64,000 nucleotides of DNA, from NCBI RefSeq assembly GCF_017743975.1, contig NZ_JAGHRC010000002.1:496001-560000 (forward strand), given 5' to 3'. The notes below the pieces were generated by a model that was not told the DNA's origin, searched no databases, and saw nothing but the letters and a program-made list of their open reading frames with translations. The translations under genes and the position numbers were made by a program. Numbering within the stretch: position 1 is the first letter of the stretch; each line of letters opens with the position of its first letter. Origin of the DNA: Ruegeria sp. R14_0. Lineage in GTDB: Bacteria; Pseudomonadota; Alphaproteobacteria; Rhodobacterales; Rhodobacteraceae. Shown in pieces: positions 8,047 through 16,075 of this stretch.

Positions 8047-8334
8047 ATGCTGTCGCTGATCCAAATCCTTCTGCTGATCCTGGACATTGTCTGGTTCATC
8101 ATCCTGGCCCATGTGATCATGAGCTGGCTGATCAACTTTCAGGTGCTTAACCTGCATCAACAGCTTGTCGCGCAAATCTGGTATGGGCTGAATCGCTTGT
8201 TAGAGCCTATCTATGGCCCCATCCGCCGTATCCTGCCCAATATGGGCGGGCTTGACCTGACCCCACTGGTGGTGCTGATCGGCGTGTACGCGCTGCGGAT
8301 TATCCTGATCAACAATGTGGGCTATTTCGTCTGA
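8047..8334 (+). CDS. YggT family integral membrane protein
   Basis: This is a 95-residue protein with two YggT hydrophobic helices (LIQILLLILDIVWFIILAHV and LTPLVVLIGVYALRIILI) flanking the conserved amphipathic EPIYGPIRRILPNMGGLDL motif. YggT proteins are small inner-membrane proteins linked in other bacteria to cell shape and osmotic tolerance. I start at the ATG at 8047, preceded by GGAG at 6 nt, instead of the longer frame from 7957, whose N-terminus is basic and not conserved in the family. It is divergent from the MFS operon. Confidence 0.88.
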   Translation: MLSLIQILLLILDIVWFIILAHVIMSWLINFQVLNLHQQLVAQIWYGLNRLLEPIYGPIRRILPNMGGLDLTPLVVLIGVYALRIILINNVGYFV

Positions 8335-8412
8335 GGCCTTGTTCACCGAATCTTAGTATGTGATTGTCCTGTCTTAAGAGCAGATAAACCTTAAAGCAGG
8401 GCCACCCCGCAT

Positions 8413-10452
8413 ATGTTCGACGCCGCACCGATGCTGCGAGATGTCTTTGGATTCGACGACTTCCGCCCCGGGCAGGAAGAGATCGTTGATGCCGTGACAG
8501 CTGGCGAAAACGTGCTGGCGATTATGCCGACGGGCGGCGGCAAATCCCTGTGTTATCAACTGCCTGCCATGATGCGGGACGGCGTGACGGTGGTGATCTC
8601 ACCACTGATTGCCCTGATGCGGGATCAGGTACGCGGCTTGCAGGAAGCCGGGGTGGAGGCGGGCGCGCTCACATCCGGCAACACCCCCGAGGAAACCGAC
8701 GCGGTGTGGGAAGCGCTGGAAGCCGGGCGGCTGAAACTTCTCTACATGGCGCCTGAGCGTCTGGCCGCCGGGTCGGCGCTGGGAATGTTGCGTCGGATCA
8801 ATGTCAGCCTGATCGCTGTTGATGAGGCCCATTGCGTCAGCCAATGGGGCCACGATTTCCGCCCCGACTATTTGCGCATCGGGGAACTGCGCCGCGCGCT
8901 GAACGTGCCCCTGGCCGCTTTCACAGCGACTGCGGATGCCGAAACTCAGGACGAGATTGTCGAGAAGCTGTTCGACGGCACAGCCCCCAACAAGTTCCTG
9001 CGCGGGTTCGATCGGCCCAACATTCACCTGGCCTTTGCAGCCAAGGACGGTCCGCGCAAGCAAATCCTCGACTTCGCCGGGGCGCGTAAAGGTCAATCCG
9101 GCATTGTCTATTGCGGCACGCGCAATAAAACCGAGGTGCTGGCCCAAGCCTTGCGGGCCGAGGGGCACTCGGCCTGTCACTATCACGGCGGGATGGAAGC
9201 CGACGATCGACGCATCGTCGAAACCCGCTTTGCCCGCGAGGACGGCCTGATCGTCGTCGCCACCGTCGCCTTTGGCATGGGGATCGACAAACCCGATATC
9301 CGCTGGGTCGCCCACGCGGACCTGCCCAAGTCGATCGAGGCCTACTATCAGGAAATCGGCCGCGCCGGTCGCGACGGCGGCCCCGCTGAAACGCTGACCC
9401 TGTTCGGCCCCGACGATATCCGCCTGCGCCGCTCGCAAATCGACGAAGGGCTGGCGCCGCCGGAACGGCGCATGGCGGACCATGCCCGCCTGAACGCTCT
9501 GCTCGGGTTGGCCGAGGCGCTGGAATGTCGCCGACAGACCCTTCTTGGGTACTTTGGCGAACAGATCGAACCCTGCGGCAAATGCGATCTGTGCGACACC
9601 CCGCCCGAGGTGTTCGACGGCACCACCCCGGTCCGAATGGCCCTGTCTGCAATCCTGCGGACCGAGGAATGGTTCGGCGCGGGTCATCTGATCGACATCC
9701 TGCTGGGCAACGAGACCGACAAAATCCGCGCGCGGCGTCACGATGAGTTGTCTACCTATGGCATCGGCAAAGACTGGTCGCGGCCACAATGGCAAGCGAT
9801 TTTCCGGCAGATGATGGGCCATGATCTGGTTCGCCCTGACCCCGAACGCCACGGCGCGCTGCAAATGACCGAGGCCGCCAAGCCCATCCTGAAGGGCGAG
9901 GCGCAGATCAACCTGCGCAAGGACACGCTGCGCAAAGCTGGTCGCCGCCCTGCGGTCAAAATGATGGTGTCCGAGGAAGACGCCCCATTGCTGTCTGCGC
10001 TCAAGGCAAAACGACGCGCCCTTGCGGAATCCGCAAGAGTCCCGGCCTATGTCATTTTCCCCGACCGCACGCTGATCGAAATGGCCGAAAAACGCCCCAA
10101 AACGCTGGACGACATGGCCCGCATCGGAGGCGTTGGCGCAAAGAAACTGGAACGCTACGGTAATACTTTCCTGGAAGTCATCGCAGGCGAAGTCGAAACC
10201 GTACACCCCGCCCGCCGAAAGCTGGCGGGTCGGGATCAGGGTGAAATCTACGACCGTTTGCTCGAAGTGCAGTCGCAGCTGTCACGCGGCCCGGACGGGA
10301 TCGACAAGCCGCTGACCTGCTCGGCCTCGCAACTGGCCAAGGTTGCGCAGCTTCGGTCGGACGACCCTCGGTCCATGGAAAACGTGCTGGGTGATCGCCG
10401 TCACGAAAGGTTTGGGGCCGCCTTTCTGGACGTGCTGCGGCAGACGGACTAA
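8413..10452 (+). CDS. recQ: ATP-dependent DNA helicase RecQ
   Basis: This 679-residue superfamily 2 3'-5' DNA helicase serves recombinational repair and fork restart. Walker A is PTGGGKSLCYQLP (from residue 39) and the DEAH box is at 137-140, followed by the RecQ-specific aromatic-rich loop CVSQWGHDFRPDY. Motif VI is QEIGRAGRDG. A zinc module with Cys residues ends in EPCGKCDLC near residue 394. A winged-helix region and a C-terminal HRDC domain (RIGGVGAKKLERYG) complete the usual layout, and no domain is missing. yaaA follows after 33 nt on the same strand. Confidence 0.97.
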   Translation: MFDAAPMLRDVFGFDDFRPGQEEIVDAVTAGENVLAIMPTGGGKSLCYQLPAMMRDGVTVVISPLIALMRDQVRGLQEAGVEAGALTSGNTPEETDAVWEALEAGRLKLLYMAPERLAAGSALGMLRRINVSLIAVDEAHCVSQWGHDFRPDYLRIGELRRALNVPLAAFTATADAETQDEIVEKLFDGTAPNKFLRGFDRPNIHLAFAAKDGPRKQILDFAGARKGQSGIVYCGTRNKTEVLAQALRAEGHSACHYHGGMEADDRRIVETRFAREDGLIVVATVAFGMGIDKPDIRWVAHADLPKSIEAYYQEIGRAGRDGGPAETLTLFGPDDIRLRRSQIDEGLAPPERRMADHARLNALLGLAEALECRRQTLLGYFGEQIEPCGKCDLCDTPPEVFDGTTPVRMALSAILRTEEWFGAGHLIDILLGNETDKIRARRHDELSTYGIGKDWSRPQWQAIFRQMMGHDLVRPDPERHGALQMTEAAKPILKGEAQINLRKDTLRKAGRRPAVKMMVSEEDAPLLSALKAKRRALAESARVPAYVIFPDRTLIEMAEKRPKTLDDMARIGGVGAKKLERYGNTFLEVIAGEVETVHPARRKLAGRDQGEIYDRLLEVQSQLSRGPDGIDKPLTCSASQLAKVAQLRSDDPRSMENVLGDRRHERFGAAFLDVLRQTD

Positions 10453-10485
10453 ATAACCCGGATCAGGCAAGGAACGAGGGCGGAT

Positions 10486-11256
10486 ATGCTGGTAGTGATT
10501 TCCCCGGCCAAACGGCTGGACTGGGCAGAGCGGGATGTTGAGGTGACGCAGCCCGACTTTCAGGACGATGCCATCCGCCTGTCAAAGACCGCCCGCAATC
10601 TGACGCTCGGCGATCTGAAAAAGCTGATGGACCTGAGCGATGATCTGGCGCGTCTGAACCGCGACCGCTATCGCGCCTTCGCGGATACGCCAGAGGGTGA
10701 ATTGACCCGCCCCGCCGCGCTGGCCTTCGCGGGCGACACCTATCAGGGGCTTGAGGCTGCCTCGCTGGACGCCGATGAAATGGCCTGGGCCCAGGATCAC
10801 CTGCGCATTCTGTCGGGTCTTTATGGCGTGCTGCGCCCGTTGGATGCAATTCAGCCCTATCGTCTGGAGATGGGCAGCAAGCTGAAAACCCGTCGCGGAA
10901 AGAACCTCTATGAATACTGGCGAGATCAGCTCAGCAAGGCGCTGAACGTACAGGGGGCCGAGATCGGGTCGGATGTGCTGGTGAACTGCGCCAGTCAGGA
11001 ATATTTCGGTGCTGTTGACCTCAAAGCGTTGAAACTGCGCGTGATCACGCCCGTGTTTATGGAAGACAAAGCCGGTACGCCCAAGATCGTCAGCTTTTTC
11101 GCCAAGAAAGCGCGCGGTGCGATGGCGCGCTACGTCATCCAGCACCGCCTGACCGACCCCAAAGGCCTGTTGGATTTCGACAGTGGTGGCTATGAATACC
11201 GTCCCGATCTTTCAGAGGAAAACAAACCGGTTTTCGTACGCCCCTATCAGGCCTGA
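10486..11256 (+). CDS. yaaA: Peroxide stress protein YaaA
   Basis: This is a 256-residue YaaA/DUF328 protein. In E. coli the family limits intracellular free iron and DNA damage during hydrogen peroxide stress. The family opening MLVVISPAKRLDW is intact, and internal motifs such as YRLEMGSKLKT, LVNCASQEYF and VSFFAKKARG are in order. Coupling to recQ, 33 nt upstream, links it to DNA protection. Its stop codon lies inside the palindrome TCAGGCCTGA, which also holds the stop of the convergent VOC gene. Confidence 0.92.
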   Translation: MLVVISPAKRLDWAERDVEVTQPDFQDDAIRLSKTARNLTLGDLKKLMDLSDDLARLNRDRYRAFADTPEGELTRPAALAFAGDTYQGLEAASLDADEMAWAQDHLRILSGLYGVLRPLDAIQPYRLEMGSKLKTRRGKNLYEYWRDQLSKALNVQGAEIGSDVLVNCASQEYFGAVDLKALKLRVITPVFMEDKAGTPKIVSFFAKKARGAMARYVIQHRLTDPKGLLDFDSGGYEYRPDLSEENKPVFVRPYQA

Positions 11257-11708
11257 TCCAGCATTGATGGGTCGTAGGCGACCAGTTCGACGGTGTTGCC
11301 CTCGGGGTCTTCGGTGAATATTCCCCGCCAACCAATCCAGCCGAAATGCTCGACACGATAGGGTTGGCCCAAGCGATCATACCAGCGCATCACGGCTTCT
11401 TGCTCTTCGAAGGGCAGAGACAAGGCGATGTGATGCAGGGACGATCCGCCGCCTGTAACCGGTCTCTGCGAACCTGTTGGGTGCAGCCCTGGTCGCGGCG
11501 CCGCTGAGTGGTGAAACAGAGCCAGAACTTGAGTGTGGCCACCATAACCCGGTGCGATCTGAAAAAAGGTGATCGCGCTGTTGTGGTCCCCGTTCAGCCG
11601 CTTCAGGCCGATTACGTCTTCGTAGAACACCACCATCGCGCCCATATCGGCGCAACGGATGGCGATCTCACCCAAGGCGCGGGGCTGAAATCCACGATCT
11701 TCGCTCAT
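11247..11708 (-). CDS. VOC (glyoxalase/dioxygenase fold) family protein
   Basis: This is a 153-residue vicinal-oxygen-chelate domain protein. The paired beta-alpha-beta modules show LGEIAIRCADMGAMVVFYED at the start, SSLHHIALSL with a candidate metal-ligand His in the middle and GIFTEDPEGNTVELVAYD at the end, where Glu is a usual metal ligand. Reaction and substrate are unknown: members include glyoxalases, dioxygenases and resistance proteins. The 3' end overlaps yaaA by 10 nt in a convergent arrangement. It follows the histidine kinase gene on the same strand after 9 nt. Confidence 0.8.
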   Translation of the reverse strand: MSEDRGFQPRALGEIAIRCADMGAMVVFYEDVIGLKRLNGDHNSAITFFQIAPGYGGHTQVLALFHHSAAPRPGLHPTGSQRPVTGGGSSLHHIALSLPFEEQEAVMRWYDRLGQPYRVEHFGWIGWRGIFTEDPEGNTVELVAYDPSMLDQA

Positions 11709-11717
11709 GACCTGACC

Positions 11718-13934
11718 CTAGTCGGGCGAAACACCGGGGGCAACAAGCGGCGCGCAATCCTGTGGCTTATGAGACTGAACCATTTGATGAATTTTCTGTT
11801 TCTGCAGCGGTTTGGTCAGATAGTGATCCAGCCCGGCCGACAGGATGCCCTGATCGTCGCCCGCCATCGCATGGGCGGTCAGGGCGACGATGGGAACATG
11901 CCGCCCGGTCTCAATCTCGCGCCGCCGGATTTCCCCAGTGGCCTGTTTCCCATCCATTTGGGGCATCGAAATATCCATGAAGATCAGGTCGGGTTCGAAT
12001 TCGAGATGCGCCTGAACTGCTTCAAGACCGTTTCCTGCAAAGCGCAATTCAATGTTCAGATCCTTGACCATTTTCTTGAGGATCAACTGATTGGTCCGGT
12101 TATCTTCGGCCGCAAGAACCCGCATAACGCGTTGGTCCACGTCGGGTGCAGCGGGATCGGTTTGCTCAGTGGGCGTGGCAGCAGGCAACTGCTTCTCGGT
12201 TGGCCTCGACTGACCCAGTGCCATCAGGCGCGCGTAAAGCTCGGCCCGTGGGATTGGCTTTTGCAGCACCCCGTCGATCAGATCGCGGGCAGGATGCGCA
12301 TGGATGACACCGGGGTTGGCCGACATCACCACGACAGGCAGATCACTCCAGCCCCGTTCCTTTAGGGTGACCGCCAGTTCCAGCCCGTCCATGTCTGGCA
12401 GATCATGATCACACAGCATCAGATCAACACTGTTGTCCAACGCGGCCAAAGCCTCGCCCCCCGACGCGCAAACGGTAACTTGCGACCCCAACCGCCCCAG
12501 TTGTTTGGACAGGATTGCACGATTGGCTGCAAGATCCTCGACGATCATCACGTGGCGCAGGCGACCATCCAGATCCGGCGGCTCGGGCTGGGGACCTTCG
12601 GCCGTGGGCAACGAGATCCTGAACCCGAAACATGACCCCTGCCCCGGTTCGCTGTCGACCCATATGGTCCCGCCCATCAGGGTTATCAGACGCTTGGTGA
12701 TCGCCAACCCCAGGCCTGTCCCTTCAAAAGCGCGGTTTCGTTCGTCTTCGACCTGATTGAATTCGCCAAAAATGTGCCCGATCTTGTCCTTGTCGATGCC
12801 GATGCCCGTGTCTTCGATTGCGACGTGCACATCACAGGATTGCGTATCTGGGTTCGGCACTCCGGTGACCCGGATCAGAACATGGCCTTCGGAGGTGAAC
12901 TTGACCGCGTTACCGACAAGGTTGGTCAGAACCTGCCGCACCCGTCCCGGGTCGCCCACAAACAACGTCGGCAGGAACAGGTCGTAATCCACCAACAACG
13001 TCAGCCCCTTGTCGCGCACACTAGGCTGCAGCAGCATTGCAACTTCGAGGATGCAGCGTTCGAAATCAAACTGTTCGGGATGCAACGTCAGCTTGTCGGC
13101 TTCGATCTTCGAATAATCCAGAACGTCGTTGATGATCACCAGCAGCGCTTCGCCCGAGTTTCGGATGGTGTTGAGATACAAGCGCTGCTCTTCATCCAGA
13201 GGCGTTTCGGACAGCAATTCGGTCATCCCAACGATGCCATTCATAGGCGTTCGGATTTCATGGCTCATGTTCGCCAAAAAGGCGGATTTGGCGCGGTTGG
13301 CGGCCTCGGCCCGTTCGCGGGCGGCATTCAGTTCGGCCTCGTGCCGGACAGAGGCCGTGATGTTCAAAGCCAGGCTGACAACGTCGCCACCGTGCCCGCG
13401 CTGATCGATCAGCTTGATATAGTGTCCATTCCACAGGCGAATAACCTCGGGCTGCGGGTGCGGTATGGCCCAGCGTTGCAACAACCTTTGTCGCCAATCG
13501 CAAGGTGCTTCTGACCCGATATCGACCAGACCTTCGGTGGTCATGATCTCTAGTATCCGCGGATAGGTTACGCCCGGCGCGACCTCTTCCAGCCCTTCAA
13601 ACACGCTCAGATACGCGGCGTTGGCCCCGATAAGGCGGCTGTCTTCATCAAAAAACGCAAACCCGTCCTGAATGGTCTGGATCGAGTGCCACAAACGGCG
13701 CTCGGCCACTTCGATCTTGGCATTGGCGACGGTCAGATCGGATTTGACCTTTTCATTCTCACCGCGAACCGTTTCCACTTCGGCCTGAGTTTCGCCGATG
13801 CGCTTGGTCAGAGCCATCGCATGCAGGCCCAGTTTGCGGTTCGCGGCCGACAGTTCGGCCTGTTTCATTTCCAGCAGACGTTCAGCCGCAAGCCGCGCGC
13901 GCCGTTCCTGTGCCAGTTTTCCTGCAAGACTCAT
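11718..13934 (-). CDS. Hybrid sensor histidine kinase, PAS-HisKA-HATPase-REC-REC
   Basis: This is a 738-residue soluble hybrid kinase without membrane segments. A coiled coil (about residues 5-85) leads to a PAS-like sensor (85-195), then HisKA with phospho-acceptor His225 in NMSHEIRTPMNG. The HATPase domain has FGEFNQVEDE and the GTGLGLAITKRL box. Two receiver domains follow, the first with VMIVEDL and CDHDLPD, the second with VLAAEDN and MDISMPQ. There is no Hpt domain, so a separate phosphotransferase must complete any relay. The input signal is not evident; an internal PAS suggests cytoplasmic redox or ligand sensing. Confidence 0.9.
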   Translation of the reverse strand: MSLAGKLAQERRARLAAERLLEMKQAELSAANRKLGLHAMALTKRIGETQAEVETVRGENEKVKSDLTVANAKIEVAERRLWHSIQTIQDGFAFFDEDSRLIGANAAYLSVFEGLEEVAPGVTYPRILEIMTTEGLVDIGSEAPCDWRQRLLQRWAIPHPQPEVIRLWNGHYIKLIDQRGHGGDVVSLALNITASVRHEAELNAARERAEAANRAKSAFLANMSHEIRTPMNGIVGMTELLSETPLDEEQRLYLNTIRNSGEALLVIINDVLDYSKIEADKLTLHPEQFDFERCILEVAMLLQPSVRDKGLTLLVDYDLFLPTLFVGDPGRVRQVLTNLVGNAVKFTSEGHVLIRVTGVPNPDTQSCDVHVAIEDTGIGIDKDKIGHIFGEFNQVEDERNRAFEGTGLGLAITKRLITLMGGTIWVDSEPGQGSCFGFRISLPTAEGPQPEPPDLDGRLRHVMIVEDLAANRAILSKQLGRLGSQVTVCASGGEALAALDNSVDLMLCDHDLPDMDGLELAVTLKERGWSDLPVVVMSANPGVIHAHPARDLIDGVLQKPIPRAELYARLMALGQSRPTEKQLPAATPTEQTDPAAPDVDQRVMRVLAAEDNRTNQLILKKMVKDLNIELRFAGNGLEAVQAHLEFEPDLIFMDISMPQMDGKQATGEIRRREIETGRHVPIVALTAHAMAGDDQGILSAGLDHYLTKPLQKQKIHQMVQSHKPQDCAPLVAPGVSPD

Positions 13935-14032
13935 CTGTGCTGATCCCGGGATACTTTGCGCACAGCATCCGGGTAGAGCGTGAAGAACTGTTTAAACCCA
14001 TGAATGAAGATCAGAGTAATCGAATTGACCGG

Positions 14033-16075
14033 CTAGCGGCGACCCTCGCGCAGCCACCCGGCCAGAAGGAAGCCACCAGCCAGCAGCAAGACAAGCCAGG
14101 GCGGCAGCAATCCAGCCTGCGTCACGTCACGCGTTTCATAGGCGTCGCGCGGGGTCAGACCGATCCAACCTCGACCGGACGCAGGACGCCCTGCGCGCAC
14201 GTTGCGGATCGAAGGTAATCCATCCTCCAGACGCACAGCACCGCCGCGCAGTTCTGCCATCACCGGATCCAGTATGTCAGACGTCGCAATCGTACGCTCA
14301 AACTCTTTGGGCGCGGCAGGTCCCAGGCCAATAACCGTGGACTGATCCCCTTCTTCAAGGCGGTACAAACCGATTTCAGGCCCGAAATACAACGCTTCAA
14401 ACCGGCCCGGCGAGACCTCTTCCAGAGTAACCTCCTCGGTTTCGCCGTTCGGGCGGGTCACGGTTACGGGCCCAACCTCATCACCCAGCGTCTGCCGGAT
14501 AATACGCATCACCTGACCATTGGCTTCGGCCCACAGGGCCTCTTCTTCAAGCTCGGGCTCTTTCATCATCCAGTGCGCCAGCCTGCGCAGCAGCTCCAAT
14601 TGCGGGCCACCACCTTCAAAGCCACGACTCCAGAGCCAGGCGTGATCCGAGGCCAACAGGGCCACACGGCCTTCGCCCACACGGTTCAGCACCAGCAGCG
14701 GGCGTTCATCGACGCCGGTCATCAACACCTCACCCGTGCGGTGGTTGACGTCGATCTGGCGCAGCCACGCGCCCCAATCCTCAGAGTCGCCCAGATCCGT
14801 CGTAACCGGATGGCGATGCCCCAGATCGGTGACCATCGGTACAAAGCGTTCCTCGATCACGCGCGCGGTGGGTTGGGCAGGCAGGATAGGTGCCAGCGGA
14901 GAGCGGAAGATGCTGTCAGCACTGGCAAAGTCAGGTCCCGCGGCGATCAGAACCGCCCCACCGTCGTTGATGTAATTGGTGACATTGTCCAGATAGATCG
15001 CAGGCAGAATGCCACGACGCTTGTAGCGATCAAAAATGATCAGATCAAAGTCATTGATCTTTTCCAGAAACAGCTCGCGCGTTGGGAAGGCAATCAGCGA
15101 TAGCTCATCCACCGGTACGCCATCCTGTTTCTCGGGGGGGCGCAGAATGGTGAAATGGACCAGATCGACCGAGCTGTCGGATTTCAGAAGGTTCCGCCAT
15201 GTACGACCGCCCGGATGCGGCTCGCCCGAGACCAGTAGCACGCGCAGCCGGTCGCGCACGCCATTCATCTGGATCAACGCGGTGTTGTTGCGGTCGGTCA
15301 ACTCGCCCTCGGCTTGCGGAACCGTGAATTGAAGCACGTTGCGCCCGCCATGGGGCAACGTGACGGGCAGCTCGACATCCACACCGATAGGAATCGTGAA
15401 TTGCTGCGCCTCGCCGCCATCAACCGAAATTTCCAGCGGCGCAGACGTGGCACCGGCAGGGGCGGCACCGCTGTCTTCGACCCGCAGCGTCAGCGTGACG
15501 GGTTCGCCGATAATTGCGAATGCGGGCGCATTGCGGACGATCAAGCGGCGATCCCAGTCGGCTTCACGGCCCGTTTGCAACAGATGCATGGGCGCGGGCA
15601 GGTCCGGTGCCTGATCAGCGTCATGCACGATGCCGTCCGAGACGACCAGAATACCCGCGATACGAGCGCGCGGCTCTTCGGCCAGTGCCTCGTTCAGGGC
15701 CGCCATGACCTGGGTACCTTCATCTCCGTCACCATCGCCGACGCGGATACGACGCAGTTCCGTGTTATCGCGGGATTCTATTTCGACCGCCAGTTCCTCT
15801 GCCGCTTGTGCCGTTTGCTCTGCCCGGTCCGACAGGGTTTGGCTGGCGCTTTCATCCTCGATCATCAGGACGATGTCGGTCAGCGGAGCGCGATCTTCGA
15901 TCTGATAGACAGGACCGGCCAGCGCCGCGATCACGACCAGCGCCGCCAGCGCGCGCAAGGCCCAGCCGGACAACCCCCGCCAGAGCGCCAGAATAACGCC
16001 AGCCACCGCAATCGCAGCAACCACAGCCAGAACGGGCCAGGGGATCAGCGGATCAAAGATGACGGTTCCAGTCAT
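14033..16075 (-). CDS. Membrane protein of MoxR/Bat operon (GATase1-like periplasmic domain)
   Basis: This is a 680-residue protein with two N-terminal hydrophobic segments (residues 13-31 and 37-56), a large middle region and a C-terminal helix (LLPPWLVLLLAGGFLLAGWL). The middle holds a VWA-like stretch (DIVLMIEDESASQTLSDRAE) and a glutamine-amidotransferase-like fold (DLIIFDRYKRRGILPAIYL). Such proteins are constant companions of DUF4159/BatA proteins in alphaproteobacterial MoxR loci. Its start overlaps the upstream gene by 4 nt (ATGA). No enzymatic role is assigned; it likely forms part of an envelope complex with its neighbours. Confidence 0.75.
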   Translation of the reverse strand: MTGTVIFDPLIPWPVLAVVAAIAVAGVILALWRGLSGWALRALAALVVIAALAGPVYQIEDRAPLTDIVLMIEDESASQTLSDRAEQTAQAAEELAVEIESRDNTELRRIRVGDGDGDEGTQVMAALNEALAEEPRARIAGILVVSDGIVHDADQAPDLPAPMHLLQTGREADWDRRLIVRNAPAFAIIGEPVTLTLRVEDSGAAPAGATSAPLEISVDGGEAQQFTIPIGVDVELPVTLPHGGRNVLQFTVPQAEGELTDRNNTALIQMNGVRDRLRVLLVSGEPHPGGRTWRNLLKSDSSVDLVHFTILRPPEKQDGVPVDELSLIAFPTRELFLEKINDFDLIIFDRYKRRGILPAIYLDNVTNYINDGGAVLIAAGPDFASADSIFRSPLAPILPAQPTARVIEERFVPMVTDLGHRHPVTTDLGDSEDWGAWLRQIDVNHRTGEVLMTGVDERPLLVLNRVGEGRVALLASDHAWLWSRGFEGGGPQLELLRRLAHWMMKEPELEEEALWAEANGQVMRIIRQTLGDEVGPVTVTRPNGETEEVTLEEVSPGRFEALYFGPEIGLYRLEEGDQSTVIGLGPAAPKEFERTIATSDILDPVMAELRGGAVRLEDGLPSIRNVRAGRPASGRGWIGLTPRDAYETRDVTQAGLLPPWLVLLLAGGFLLAGWLREGRR

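Noticed and set aside
8599-10206. 535-codon - strand open frame
   Set aside because: It is the shadow of recQ, whose helicase motifs are all on the + strand.
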